A stretch of DNA of 64,000 nt from Mariniphaga anaerophila (GCF_900129025.1 NZ_FQUM01000002.1:1-64000); one strand, 5' to 3'. Positions 1 through 10,263 are shown, counted from the stretch's first letter. Notes: generated by a model from the sequence alone, not told the origin. Program-made: numbers and translations.

Positions 1-138
1 GTTTCTTATGCCCCCACCATTGATAAGCTGAAAACAAAAGAAGAGCGCCGGAAGGCATATGCAGAAGCGTTAACCGCAAAGCCTGACATTGTGGAGTCTG
101 ACCGGCCGGTGGAAATCTATGAAGTGCTAAGTGAATGA
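1..138 (+). CDS. 3' end of an unidentified gene (possible GDPD-like tail)
   Basis: The frame is open from the first base and stops at TGA 136-138, giving the last 45 residues of a protein whose start lies outside the window. The tail KPDIVESDRPVEIYEVL resembles the final strand and helix of glycerophosphodiester phosphodiesterases, which often end in an acidic/Thr-Asp-Arg-Pro segment followed by a helix. That is only a short resemblance. If right, the enzyme would hydrolyse glycerophosphodiesters and would fit the glycerol-phosphate genes downstream. It could equally be another TIM-barrel enzyme. Confidence 0.55.
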   Translation, partial: VSYAPTIDKLKTKEERRKAYAEALTAKPDIVESDRPVEIYEVLSE

Positions 139-221
139 TTATGAGGGGATGTGTGGTTTTTGAAGTGTTACATCGCTCTAGATATATTTTAATATGCAAT
201 TGGTCTGGTATAAAGCCCGGC

Positions 222-237
222 ATTGTATATATACAAT
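222..237. promoter_or_regulatory. 16-bp perfect palindrome upstream of the first lipoprotein gene
   Basis: ATTGTATATATACAAT is a perfect dyad lying about 45 bp before the first gene of the SusC/SusD cluster. Its size and place suit a regulator operator, but being AT-rich it could arise by chance. No cognate regulator is adjacent. Confidence 0.3.
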
Positions 238-281
238 TGATTTTGAATAATCTTGCTAATAGAATTTAAACAAATCATTTT

Positions 282-1772
282 ATGAAGAAAATTTTTGCAT
301 TGCTAATGTTAACTACAGTATTACTGTATTACGGCTGCGATAATTTTGAAGATCCGGCAATTCCGGAGATCAACAATTGCAGTTTGTCTTTGACAAATAC
401 GGAGGGAATTCCGTTATCAAATGTTTGGGTAAAGGTTTATTATTCTGATATAAAACCTGATTTTGTAGTGGATTCTACATTTACTTCTGTTCTTGGAAAG
501 GCGAGCCTCCAGAGTTTGGAGCCCAGAGAATATACATTCAAAGCTTTCAGAACAAACGGAGAAGAGTTGGGAATAACAAACATAGTTGTTACAAACGAAG
601 ATGCTTCCAATAATGTAGAATGGTCGTTAGACGTAAGTATTGCTAATTATACTTTTACTATTGTTGTGGTTGATAATAAGGGGAATCCGATTTCTGGTCG
701 CAAAGTGGAATTGCTGACAAGAGATGGAGATAACCTCATTACATTGAAGGAAGGACTTTCGAATACTGAGGGGAAAGTTGAATTTGCAAAGACCGTTGCA
801 GGAACATATTTGGTTTATGTTTACGACGACGATAATTTGTCTGTTTTCGATCAGGCAGAGTCAACCGTTGGTGCTGCAGAGAAAAATACTGAGACTTTCC
901 TTGTTCAGAAAATTTTCCATAGCTCTGATATTGTGATAACAGGTTTTGTGCATGATCCGCGTGGTTCCGATAGTCCTAAAGCCGGAGCTGTTTCCGGGGA
1001 TGGTCTTGTTCATCCCGGACAGTACGAATATGTACAACTGATGGCGCTGAAAGACATTAGTTTCGCCGAAAATAATTACAGTATTATTTTTACAAATACC
1101 ACTACTCCTACAGAATACGGATGGGCTGCAGGGTTATACGATGAAACAAGCAAAAAAGTATATCAGATAAACCTGACGACCGGTTCGGTAAAAAAAGGAC
1201 AATATTTCTATGTTGGCGGAAGCGCCCGGGCTATTTGTAGCTATTATCAACTAACACTTAGTCCTCAATTGAGCGCAGACGTATTTTGGGGCATTGATTA
1301 TGCTGCTCAAGCCGGAGGAAATGGCAATGGAGCTATGAAGAACGGAAGCGGCCTTATGGGAAATGGCACCGGAAAATCACAGTCTTCTGTAACAAAAAGT
1401 GCACCGGATGGAATAGCTGTATTTAAGGGAACAAATGTGGATGAGAACACTGTTCCGATGGATGCCGTTTTTTACGGAACATCTGTTACCTATCAGGCAT
1501 ATCAAATGCCTAATAACGATATATACAGCCGGACGAACTCTGATACCGGAGAGGAACAGGCTTTGTTCGGTGAAGGTTCCAATACTTATTTGTTCCCAGT
1601 TGGAGCTCAGGATTTAGGTACTTTTATTAAGCTGGGAGGAAAGGTTACTCCGAACGAATGGCTTACTCCAAGAAGTGGTGCCGTTTTTCTGTTTAATATG
1701 AAGGATTACCCCGGAGCATCGGTTGCTGATATTGAAAATTCGGCAGACTGTACCGTCTTTGTAGATAAGTAA
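282..1772 (+). CDS. Surface lipoprotein with carboxypeptidase-regulatory-like domains
   Basis: A 496-residue protein with a lipoprotein signal: hydrophobic segment, Cys at about residue 19, then acidic residues (CDNFED) as in Bacteroidota surface-export signals. Residues about 30-115 and 120-215 look like two transthyretin/CNA-B-like beta-sandwich repeats (LSNVWVKVYYSD and NPISGRKVELLTRDG, with GKASL/GKVEF turns). The rest has a GSD...EYVQL pattern reminiscent of lamin-tail-like folds, and a Gly/Asn-rich linker near 345-365. It precedes SusC by 28 bp and is probably an accessory glycan-binding or structural lipoprotein of that locus. The function is unproven. Confidence 0.7.
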   Translation: MKKIFALLMLTTVLLYYGCDNFEDPAIPEINNCSLSLTNTEGIPLSNVWVKVYYSDIKPDFVVDSTFTSVLGKASLQSLEPREYTFKAFRTNGEELGITNIVVTNEDASNNVEWSLDVSIANYTFTIVVVDNKGNPISGRKVELLTRDGDNLITLKEGLSNTEGKVEFAKTVAGTYLVYVYDDDNLSVFDQAESTVGAAEKNTETFLVQKIFHSSDIVITGFVHDPRGSDSPKAGAVSGDGLVHPGQYEYVQLMALKDISFAENNYSIIFTNTTTPTEYGWAAGLYDETSKKVYQINLTTGSVKKGQYFYVGGSARAICSYYQLTLSPQLSADVFWGIDYAAQAGGNGNGAMKNGSGLMGNGTGKSQSSVTKSAPDGIAVFKGTNVDENTVPMDAVFYGTSVTYQAYQMPNNDIYSRTNSDTGEEQALFGEGSNTYLFPVGAQDLGTFIKLGGKVTPNEWLTPRSGAVFLFNMKDYPGASVADIENSADCTVFVDK

Positions 1773-1800
1773 TATCAATAAAATTATATTTCTGATTATC

Positions 1801-4800
1801 ATGAAATTAATGCATAAAACTAATTGTATAATATTGAGTTCGGCTTTTTTCATCTTTTTGATGGGGAGCCTGACTCTGCGCGCGGAAGGGAACGGGTATT
1901 CTTTCCCGTCAGCAACCGTTGCTCAGCAAGACTTAACAGTATCGGGAGTAATCAGTGATGAAAAAGGAGAGCCGCTTGTTGGCGCGTCGATCCAGATTGT
2001 GGGTACTACCATTGGAGCTGTTACCGATTGGGAAGGGAAGTTCAGCATTCAGGTGCCTGAAAAGAATTCAAAATTGTCATTTTCTTATATTGGCTACAAA
2101 GCCGTTACTGTTGATGTTAATGGCCAGTCGAGTCTTAACGTAACACTTGAAAGCACGATGTCAGACATCGATGAGGTTGTTGTTATTGGTTACGGAACAG
2201 CTAAAAAAAGAGATTTGATTGGCGCCGTAGATCAGGTTACTTCCGAAACGCTTGAAAGTCGTGCAACGCCAAGTATAACACGTAGTTTGCAGGGGCAAAT
2301 TCCAAACCTGAATATCAGCATGAGGGATGGAAAACCTAACCGGGAAACCAGTTACAACGTCCGAGGGGAAACTTCCATTGGAGCCGGAGGTAATGCGCTG
2401 ATTTTGATTGATGGTGTTGAAGGTGACCCCAGTACGTTAAACCCTCAGGATGTTGAGAGTGTTTCGGTGTTGAAAGATGCTTCTTCTGCGGCGGTTTATG
2501 GCGCCCGCGGAACATTTGGGGTTGTTCTTATTACAACAAAAAAAGCAGGTAAAGGAAAACTCAGCGTAAATTACGACGGAAGCGCATCCTTTTTAACGCG
2601 AACAGTGAAGCCTTCGTTTGTAACCAACGGTTACGAATGGACAACTTCTTTTTTAGATGCATATTATGGCTACAACGATTATTCTGCATCTGACCCAACA
2701 TCAATCAATAATGTTTTCCCGTTTTCCCGGTCGTGGTACGAAGAATTAAAGCGGAGAAACGATAATCCGGAGCTTCCGCGTGTAAGGGTGAATAGCGACG
2801 GGAATTACGAATATTTTGGAAATACAGATTGGAATCAGTTGTTGTACAAAGATTGGACGCAGGGAACCGACCACAAATTGAGTATTAATGGCGGAAACGA
2901 TGTGGCAAGTTATTACGTCTCGGGAAGGTTTTTCGCCCAGGACGGAATTTACCGTTACAATTCAGACGATCTGAAACGCTATAATTTTAGGGCAAAAGGA
3001 CAAATTAAGGTGAGTCCGAAACTGACCATTGATAATAACTTTTCAATGGACAACAATAAATACCATTACCCGCTGATGTCATATGCCGACGAATTGGTGC
3101 AGCGAAACCTCGAACACCAGGGGTATCCCATGGCGCTGATGTTCAATCCCGATGGTACTTATACTTATTCTTCTATTTATAACGGAGTAGGAGATTTTCA
3201 TAATGAAACATCTTTTCAGGATGATAATACGCTGAACGTGCGGAATACTGTTGGGGCTACTTATACGCCGGTAAAAGATGTTTTGACATTTAAAGGCGAT
3301 TTTACCTACAGTTACAAAGATTACCAGCGTACCCGTGTTAACCGCTACGCTCCCTATAGTGAAGGCCCCGGGCAAAATGCCGAAAAAGGACAGTCGTTGA
3401 GAAGGATGTGGAATCAGGAAACAAATTATTTTGCTTCGAACTTAACCGGTAACTATACTCCAAATCTGGGTGAAAATCATTCGTTGAATATTTTGGTTGG
3501 TGGCAATGTGGAGTCTTCTACACGAAGAAATATTTACAATAGGCGCGACGGGTATTTGTATCCAGATAAACCAAACTTCATTCTGATGGATGGTATAAAT
3601 TACGTGATGGAAGAAAGAAGTATCGATTGGGCTTTTATCGGAGTGTTTTTCAGGGCAAATTATGCATATAAAGGAAAATATCTTTTCGAGGTAAGTAGTC
3701 GCTACGATGGGTCTTCCAAATTCCCGACCAACGAACAATGGGGTATTTTCCCTTCGGCATCGTTGGGCTGGCGCATTTCAGACGAAGGTTTTATGGAAGG
3801 CACCAAAGATTGGTTAGATAATCTGAAATTGAGAGCTTCCGCCGGTACTCTGGGTAACGGTAATGTAAGCCCGTATTCTTACCTGCAATTGATGGATGTT
3901 GGAAAAACATCTCTTTTGCTCGATGGGGGTTTTCAAACTTATACCGATTTGCCAACACTCATTCCGGATAATCTGACCTGGGAAAAATCAACAACTTATG
4001 ATGTCGGTCTTGATGCTGACCTTTTTAAAGGCAGATTTAATTTAGGGTTCGATTGGTACCGAAGAAATACTACTGATATGTATGTTACCGGGCCTCAGCT
4101 TCCGCAAACGCTCGGAGCAAATGCCCCGAAAGGTAATTATGCCGATTTGAAAACCCTGGGATGGGAATTGACAATAGGCTGGAAAAATCGTTTTAAACTG
4201 GCTGGAAGAGACTTTGCATACAATGCCAAATTCATGCTTTGGGACAGTCAGAGTTGGATAACAAAATACCTTGGCAACGAGAATATGTTGCTGAGTTCTT
4301 ATTACGAAGGCCAAAAATTGGGCGACATTTGGGGATACACTGTTGAAGGTTTGTTTACAAGTGAAGAAGAAATTGCCGCTCATGCCGACCAGTCAAAAAT
4401 ACCGGTTTCAAAAGGGAAAATGTTGCTTCCGGGTGACCTGAAGTTTAAAAATCTTGATGATGATGATATTATTTATAGAGGAGCCAATACTCTTGATGAT
4501 CACGGTGATTTAAGCATAATCGGCAACGAATTGCCACGGTATCAGTTTGGGTTCAACCTGGGAGGAAACTACTGCGGTTTTGGTCTGAATGCATTCTTTC
4601 AGGGAGTTGGTAAAAAAGATTGGTACCCCGACATCGAATCGGGATATTTCTGGGGACAGTACAACCGTCAGTATGGATATTATCCGACTGACCAAGTTGG
4701 AAATATGTGGATTGAAGGTGTAAATGAAGATCCCAATGCTTATTGGCCGCGTTTAAGGTCTTATATGGCAAATTCTTCCAGCAAACCAATGGGAGTCAAA

Positions 4801-5088
4801 AATACCAGGTACCTGCAGAATGCTGCTTATGTCCGTTTAAAATCAGTAACTCTGGATTACACTTTACCTGCTGATTTTGTTTCTGACATAAAACTGACAT
4901 CGGTGAAATTTTATGTGACAGGTGAAAATTTGTGGACATGGACAGGCTTGACTAAGCATACCACTAATTTCGACCCTGAAGTAATTGAGTCTGGCGACCC
5001 TGATCAGGCAAGTAATTCCAATAGAGAAAATGGCTATAGTTATCCGATGTTGAAAAGCATCACATTCGGAGTTAACATAATATTCTAA
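1801..5088 (+). CDS. SusC-like TonB-dependent outer-membrane transporter (region 1)
   Basis: A 1095-residue SusC/RagA-type receptor. A signal peptide is followed by a carboxypeptidase-regulatory-like domain at about 45-125 (GVISDEKGEPLVGASIQI), the EVVVIGYGTAKKRDLIGAV signature, a plug domain with LILIDGVEGDPSTLNP and VSVLKDASSAAVYGARG, and a long barrel ending in an aromatic residue. It would import oligomers bound by the partner SusD across the outer membrane using TonB energy. The next gene starts 11 bp downstream. There is no STN domain, so regulation is not through an ECF/FecR system. The substrate is not evident from the sequence; neighbouring polyol-phosphate genes hint at it. Confidence 0.95.
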   Translation: MKLMHKTNCIILSSAFFIFLMGSLTLRAEGNGYSFPSATVAQQDLTVSGVISDEKGEPLVGASIQIVGTTIGAVTDWEGKFSIQVPEKNSKLSFSYIGYKAVTVDVNGQSSLNVTLESTMSDIDEVVVIGYGTAKKRDLIGAVDQVTSETLESRATPSITRSLQGQIPNLNISMRDGKPNRETSYNVRGETSIGAGGNALILIDGVEGDPSTLNPQDVESVSVLKDASSAAVYGARGTFGVVLITTKKAGKGKLSVNYDGSASFLTRTVKPSFVTNGYEWTTSFLDAYYGYNDYSASDPTSINNVFPFSRSWYEELKRRNDNPELPRVRVNSDGNYEYFGNTDWNQLLYKDWTQGTDHKLSINGGNDVASYYVSGRFFAQDGIYRYNSDDLKRYNFRAKGQIKVSPKLTIDNNFSMDNNKYHYPLMSYADELVQRNLEHQGYPMALMFNPDGTYTYSSIYNGVGDFHNETSFQDDNTLNVRNTVGATYTPVKDVLTFKGDFTYSYKDYQRTRVNRYAPYSEGPGQNAEKGQSLRRMWNQETNYFASNLTGNYTPNLGENHSLNILVGGNVESSTRRNIYNRRDGYLYPDKPNFILMDGINYVMEERSIDWAFIGVFFRANYAYKGKYLFEVSSRYDGSSKFPTNEQWGIFPSASLGWRISDEGFMEGTKDWLDNLKLRASAGTLGNGNVSPYSYLQLMDVGKTSLLLDGGFQTYTDLPTLIPDNLTWEKSTTYDVGLDADLFKGRFNLGFDWYRRNTTDMYVTGPQLPQTLGANAPKGNYADLKTLGWELTIGWKNRFKLAGRDFAYNAKFMLWDSQSWITKYLGNENMLLSSYYEGQKLGDIWGYTVEGLFTSEEEIAAHADQSKIPVSKGKMLLPGDLKFKNLDDDDIIYRGANTLDDHGDLSIIGNELPRYQFGFNLGGNYCGFGLNAFFQGVGKKDWYPDIESGYFWGQYNRQYGYYPTDQVGNMWIEGVNEDPNAYWPRLRSYMANSSSKPMGVKNTRYLQNAAYVRLKSVTLDYTLPADFVSDIKLTSVKFYVTGENLWTWTGLTKHTTNFDPEVIESGDPDQASNSNRENGYSYPMLKSITFGVNIIF

Positions 5089-5099
5089 ATAAGTGCCTT

Positions 5100-6875
5100 A
5101 TGAAAAAAAGTATAATATATATGTTGGTTCTCATGAGTGGTGTGTTTGCTGCTTGTGAAGATATGCTGGAAAAAGAGCCGATACACCAGTTGAATGCTTC
5201 TACGTTTTTTAGCTCAGAAAACGACCTGAAAATTTATTCGTATTCATTTTATGAAGATAATTTGCCAACAGCCAATGGCGTTGCAAAGGCCGACGGAACT
5301 TCTGATTATGCCGCCATTAACAGTCCTTCTGTTTTTCTTTCCGGAGACTGGAGTTCTATTGACCAGTCGGGGTGGGGAGTTGGAAACTGGAGTGCGTTGC
5401 GTAACATCAACTATTTCTTGGAGTATGCACCGAAAACTCCTGTTTCTGAAGAGGTATTAAATCACTACATCGGTATTGCCAGGTATTGGAGAGCTGTATT
5501 TTACCTGGATAAAGTTCAGACTTTTGGGGCAGTTCCGTGGTACGATAAAGCGCTAAATCCGGATGACCCTGATTTGAAAAAAGCACGGGATAACCGTGAA
5601 TTTGTAATGGATAAAGTTATGGAAGACATTACTTTTGCCGCTACGCACATCAGGGAAACTAAAGATACATACAGCAGTCTGGTGAACCGGTTTACTGCCC
5701 TGGCAATGAAATCGAGAATTTGTTTGTATGAAGGTACTTACCGGAAATACCATACGGAGCTGGGGCTTTCCGATGCCAATACCTGGCTGAAAGAAGCTGC
5801 ATCTGCTGCAAAAGAATTGATTGAGTCGGGCCAATATGGCTTGTACAACACCGGAAATCCTGAGAGTGATTACCGTGCGCTGTTTGTTGCAGAAGATTTA
5901 GCCGGAATGCCCAAAATTGCAAGGGAAGTAATTCTCGCCCGTAACATGAATACCGAGTCGAGGGTCTGGCACGAATTAACCTGGAATTTCAACTCTCCAA
6001 CAAATGGTAGTCGTTGGTCGTTGATTAAACAGTTTGTTGATACCTACCTGATGCGGGATGGCAGCCGGTTTACTGACAAGCCAAATTACGACGAAGTTGA
6101 GTTTTACGATGAGATGAAAAACCGGGATTACCGCTTGAGTCAGACTATTCGTACCGAAGGGTACTTCAGGGAAGACGGAACAATTGCTCCTCCTGATTTT
6201 GCAGTGACACTTACCGGTTATCATATTAAAAAGTGGAGTTTAGATGATTCCTGGCACGACGGACAAGGGCAGTGCACCAATAATATACCAATTATCCGGT
6301 ATGCAGAAGTGCTTCTGAATTATGCAGAGGGCAAAGCTGAATTGGGCGAATTTGGTCCGGCGGAGTGGAATCAAACCATTAGGATTCTGAGAGAACGTGC
6401 CGGTGTTTCGGGCGCTGAACCGCAGGTAGCCGATGATTATTTACAAAGTGTTTTCTTTCCCGGAATTTCAGATAAGTATCTCTTGGAAATCAGAAGGGAA
6501 AGAGGAATTGAATTGTGTTTCGAAGGCTTCCGTTATCAGGATTTAATGCGATGGAAACGTGGCGATTTGCTGGCGTCAGAAAATATGCTTTGGAAAGGAA
6601 TTTATATTCCTGCAAAAGATGTAAACTATGATTTGAACGGCGACGGAAAACCAGATGTTTGCATTGTTGATGCGAAACCATCTACCACTACAAGCGGAGT
6701 GAAATATGTCATACTCGGAACAAATATCAGGTTGTCAGAAGGAGATAAAGGACATTTAATTTGGGCGTGGGGCGTTGATCGTAGCTGGTCGGACAAAAAA
6801 TATTTGCGCCCGATTCCGCAAACAGCAATTACCCTTAATCCAAACCTTTTGCCTCAAAATGAAGGATGGGAATAA
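5100..6875 (+). CDS. SusD/RagB-like lipoprotein (region 1)
   Basis: A 591-residue SusD-family lipoprotein with lipobox Cys at about residue 19 (FAACEDMLE). The N-terminal TPR-like helices include ARYWRAVFYLDKVQTFGAVP, and the C-terminal RagB/SusD segment has IRYAEVLLNYAEGKAELG, RERGIELCFEGFRYQDLMRW and LRPIPQTAITLNPNL. It acts at the cell surface as the lid and ligand-binding partner of the SusC encoded 11 bp upstream. Confidence 0.95.
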   Translation: MKKSIIYMLVLMSGVFAACEDMLEKEPIHQLNASTFFSSENDLKIYSYSFYEDNLPTANGVAKADGTSDYAAINSPSVFLSGDWSSIDQSGWGVGNWSALRNINYFLEYAPKTPVSEEVLNHYIGIARYWRAVFYLDKVQTFGAVPWYDKALNPDDPDLKKARDNREFVMDKVMEDITFAATHIRETKDTYSSLVNRFTALAMKSRICLYEGTYRKYHTELGLSDANTWLKEAASAAKELIESGQYGLYNTGNPESDYRALFVAEDLAGMPKIAREVILARNMNTESRVWHELTWNFNSPTNGSRWSLIKQFVDTYLMRDGSRFTDKPNYDEVEFYDEMKNRDYRLSQTIRTEGYFREDGTIAPPDFAVTLTGYHIKKWSLDDSWHDGQGQCTNNIPIIRYAEVLLNYAEGKAELGEFGPAEWNQTIRILRERAGVSGAEPQVADDYLQSVFFPGISDKYLLEIRRERGIELCFEGFRYQDLMRWKRGDLLASENMLWKGIYIPAKDVNYDLNGDGKPDVCIVDAKPSTTTSGVKYVILGTNIRLSEGDKGHLIWAWGVDRSWSDKKYLRPIPQTAITLNPNLLPQNEGWE

Positions 6876-7009
6876 TAAGTTAAAATTTATATTGGAAAGC
6901 AAGATCAGGTTCATAAGAATTGCTATCCCGAAATGCAGGCAAGTTTTGTCCTGCATTTCCTGTTTTGGTTAGTCGTTCATTTATGGGTTGATCTGATGTG
7001 TAAAATTAT

Positions 7010-8335
7010 ATGATTATGTGTAGACAAATTTTTGGGTTTTTTGTTATTCTGCTCCCGTTTTTGTGGCTGATTTCATGTGATAAGAATAGCACCTCCGATT
7101 TGGAGGCTTTAACTTTTACTCGGGAAAACTGGTTTGTAAGTGAAGGAGAAGCCTTTCAGCTTGTGTTGGAAGAAACGGTTCCTGCTGAGATGAAACTGAT
7201 ATGGAAATCAACTGATGAATCAGTAGCTTCTGTAGATAGAAACGGAGTTGTTTCGGCTAAAAAAGCCGGTTTTGCTGAAATTACGGTTCTGCTGTCTGAA
7301 AGTAAAGTTACTTCTTCTGTTAATGTATTTGTGTTAAAAAAAGCGTTGGATAAAATTGGGAGTCAGCTTTCAAACGAATTGATATACAGTAAGGGAACAT
7401 ATTTGGTTCGCAATACGGTAATTCAATGTTTTGATATTGCTCAAGACGGCACTGTTTTTTATGATCAGCTCGGAGGGGGACTGCCGCACGTTATTTTTGT
7501 GGTGAGAGGCCAGGCAAACCAGCCGTATTCCGACTACATGCAACTAAAATATTTTGGGCACGGAACAAATATGGCTATCGAAGAACAAGGAAGCAACGCG
7601 TATGTTTGGATAAACAGTAACGGTACCAAAAAAAGTGACGGCTCGTACGGGAGTAATCAAACTTTTTCGCGGTTAAAATATGAGGCCGGCGGAGTTGCTG
7701 AAAAATATTCAGGAGAAACTTATTATCTGCCTGAAAAAACAAACATTCATCCGGCAGTTGACGTGGAAAATGATTTGCTTGCCGTTACCACCTCTGGTGG
7801 GGGCGACCCATTTCGTTATTTTTATTTTTATAAACTAAGTGAGGCAAAGGCGTTGGCCGAAGAGCAGGTTACCTTATCTGCACTGACTTTTGGTGGCGAA
7901 GAGGCAGGAGGGCCAATGGAGCAAACCGAAAAAAGAACATTAAAAGTAAAGAACCTTGGCAAACTAACTCCGGTTAGTTTTTTTAAGGTGTCGCAATCTG
8001 TTAGTCCTGAAAAAACTGGGTATTATGCTTTTCAGGGCTTTGATGTTGCTGATGGTTATTTGTATTTCTACGAAGGCGAGGGAAATGAGAATACTGTTTC
8101 CAGTGGACCGTCAAATGCATTTGTTTCGGTATTTTCCATGGACGGAACCCTGGTAAAAATAAAAACGAAGATTCAGGCCATATCAGATTTGAATGATTTG
8201 GAAAAATATGGGATTACCGCTACCGGGTATATGGAGGCCGAAGGGATCAAAGTAAAAAATGACGGAGTTTATTTGGGTTTTGCCTCCAAGTCAACTGATG
8301 ATAAGCGAAAGGCAAATATTCTCGTTTACAGGTAA
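7010..8335 (+). CDS. Lipoprotein with BIG2 domain and propeller-like C-terminal domain
   Basis: A 441-residue protein with a lipoprotein signal (LPFLWLISCDKN) and a bacterial Ig-like BIG2 domain at about 35-118 (WKSTDESVASVDRNGVVSAK, then AGFAEITV). The remainder has several FGHGTNMAIEE.../YVWINS-type and FQGFDVADGYLYFYEGEG segments. These recall the five-bladed propellers of helveticin J and phage P68 RBP/TagC-like proteins, a tentative resemblance. An alternative start is the ATG at 7016. Its place directly after SusCD suggests a surface binding protein or enzyme of that locus. No catalytic residues could be assigned. Confidence 0.6.
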   Translation: MIMCRQIFGFFVILLPFLWLISCDKNSTSDLEALTFTRENWFVSEGEAFQLVLEETVPAEMKLIWKSTDESVASVDRNGVVSAKKAGFAEITVLLSESKVTSSVNVFVLKKALDKIGSQLSNELIYSKGTYLVRNTVIQCFDIAQDGTVFYDQLGGGLPHVIFVVRGQANQPYSDYMQLKYFGHGTNMAIEEQGSNAYVWINSNGTKKSDGSYGSNQTFSRLKYEAGGVAEKYSGETYYLPEKTNIHPAVDVENDLLAVTTSGGGDPFRYFYFYKLSEAKALAEEQVTLSALTFGGEEAGGPMEQTEKRTLKVKNLGKLTPVSFFKVSQSVSPEKTGYYAFQGFDVADGYLYFYEGEGNENTVSSGPSNAFVSVFSMDGTLVKIKTKIQAISDLNDLEKYGITATGYMEAEGIKVKNDGVYLGFASKSTDDKRKANILVYR

Positions 8336-8916
8336 GATGCGATTTTGGTTAGGCTTTTTTTTTGTTGTCATTAAAATATGATTGTCTAAAACGATGCATC
8401 AATACAAACGCTTTTCAGAACGAATTTTTTTATTGGGTTTATATCAAATGTTTTTTGTATCGATATAGGAGCAGCAATTGTATAACTCCTTTGCGTCCGG
8501 AGTGTAACTATATCCGGGCGGTTTCTTTTATGTGGGAGTGATATTTTTGTCTGATTTTTCAAGGACTTATTTAATAAAAAAGCATAAAAACGATTGTCTT
8601 TGATTTCTTTTTATGTATGTTTGCATGTAATAAGTGTATGAAAAGAAAGAAAAGGAAATTTTTAAAAAGTTTGCTCTGTTCCTTTTGATTCGGTGGTGAA
8701 AATGTGGGATGGGAGAGTTTTAGGAATAACTGATTTTGGGAGGTTGTAGTTTTGTTTTTCGAAAGAAATAGCAATCAAAATAAGGATGCAAACTCTTTTG
8801 TACAGAAGTAATCTTTTCTGAGCTTTAATTTTGTTGGGGGGATTTGGAATAATTGCAGTATCGATTCAGAATAGTTTATCGATTTGATGAATTAATCATC
8901 ACTTTCAATTAAAAAG
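8336..8916 (+). promoter_or_regulatory. 581-bp intergenic region with a probable -7 promoter element
   Basis: No coding sequence is apparent. TATGTTTG at 8616-8623 matches the Bacteroidota -7 consensus TAnnTTTG, with ATTG at 8593-8596 at a suitable 19-bp spacing as a weak -33 element. A small CCGGA/TCCGG hairpin lies at 8497-8517. The region probably separates the SusCD operon from the cytoplasmic catabolic operon and would drive the latter. Confidence 0.35.
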
Positions 8917-10152
8917 ATGAAAAATAAATCACAAGCGTTTTTTAATCATATTGGGTTGCCCGGGCATTTGTCGTGGGGATACCTTGGGGTCTTAATCTTC
9001 ATGATGGGAGATGGGATTGAACAGGGGTGGCTGAGTCCGTATCTGGTTGAGCGGGGATTGACTTTAGAAGCTTCTGCCGCTTTATTTACTGTATATGGGA
9101 TAACAATCGCCATTTCTTCGTGGTTTTCAGGCGTGTTGGCCGAAACCTATGGCGCCCGAAGAACTATGTTTTACGGCTTGCTGCTTTATCTGCTCGGAAC
9201 AGTCGGTTTTGTTGGACTTGGAATTCCTGATTTGAATTATTCTGTTATGTTGATTGCATATGCTGTTCGTGGTTTTGGATATCCTTTGTTTGCCTACGCC
9301 TTTTTGGTGTGGATAACTTATGGCACTCCAAAAGAGCAGTTGGGGCGTGCTGTTGGCTGGTTCTGGTTTGTTTTTACCGGGGGGCTCAATGTGCTAGGCG
9401 CCTATTATTCCAGTTGGGCAATTGTTCGGTTTGGTCATATTTCAACTTTGTGGACAAGTATATTCTGGGCGCTAATAGGGGCTTTTTTTGCATTGGTTTT
9501 AAATAAATCCAAAAAGTTGGAGAGAAAGCAAGCCGATTCAAAAATGAAAGATTTGATGAAAGGAATTACCATCATGCGCGACGAGCCGAAAGTTTTACTG
9601 GGTGGAATCGTCCGGGTGATCAATACAACGGCGCAGTTTGCTTTTCCTGTGTTCCTTCCTATGTATATGGCAGAGCATGGTTTTAGCACCACCGAATGGT
9701 TGCAGATTTGGGGAACCATTTTTACTGGTAACATCATTTTTAACCTGATTTTTGGGTTTGTTGGCGACCGTGTCGGGTGGCGTAATACCATTATCTGGTT
9801 TGGTGGAGTTGGTTGCGCAATAAGCACGGTACTGTTTTATTATTCTCCTTTGGTTGGAAATGGAAACTTTTGGATTGTAATGGCCGCAGGAACTTTGTGG
9901 GGAGCTTTACTCGCCGGTTACGTGCCGCTTTCAGCATTGGTTCCGTCTCTGGTTAAAGACGATAAAGGAGCTGCAATGGCAGTTTTGAATTTAGGAGCGG
10001 GACTTCCGGTTTTTGTCGGCCCGCTGCTGGTGGGTGTGTTTTATAAATTGATCGGAAGTGAGGGTGTGATTTGGCTGCTTGCCGGACTCTATTTGTTGAG
10101 TGCCGTGCTCACCCGCTTTATAACATTACCGAATAATGCAAAAACAATTTAG
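8917..10152 (+). CDS. MFS polyol permease, RbtT/DalT/CsbX family
   Basis: A 411-residue, 12-helix major facilitator. The N-terminal half closely follows the ribitol/D-arabinitol permease pattern: GDGIEQGWLSPYLVERGLT, FTVYGITIAISSWFSGVLAE, and RGFGYPLFAYAFLVWI. The second half has RVINTTAQFAFPVFLPMY and TTEWLQIWG, also typical of RbtT/DalT. It should import a sugar alcohol, or a related small sugar or acid, by proton symport across the inner membrane. It leads the catabolic block and lies 111 bp before the dehydrogenase gene. Exact specificity cannot be read from sequence. Confidence 0.85.
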   Translation: MKNKSQAFFNHIGLPGHLSWGYLGVLIFMMGDGIEQGWLSPYLVERGLTLEASAALFTVYGITIAISSWFSGVLAETYGARRTMFYGLLLYLLGTVGFVGLGIPDLNYSVMLIAYAVRGFGYPLFAYAFLVWITYGTPKEQLGRAVGWFWFVFTGGLNVLGAYYSSWAIVRFGHISTLWTSIFWALIGAFFALVLNKSKKLERKQADSKMKDLMKGITIMRDEPKVLLGGIVRVINTTAQFAFPVFLPMYMAEHGFSTTEWLQIWGTIFTGNIIFNLIFGFVGDRVGWRNTIIWFGGVGCAISTVLFYYSPLVGNGNFWIVMAAGTLWGALLAGYVPLSALVPSLVKDDKGAAMAVLNLGAGLPVFVGPLLVGVFYKLIGSEGVIWLLAGLYLLSAVLTRFITLPNNAKTI

Positions 10153-10263
10153 TATATAATATTTCAATAGAAGTGTGCAACAGAATAGATTTCACTGAAA
10201 TGGGATTGTGAAGAGTGTGTGGATTTTGTTTGTTGCTGAAAGAATTAAATAATTTTAAGAGAG

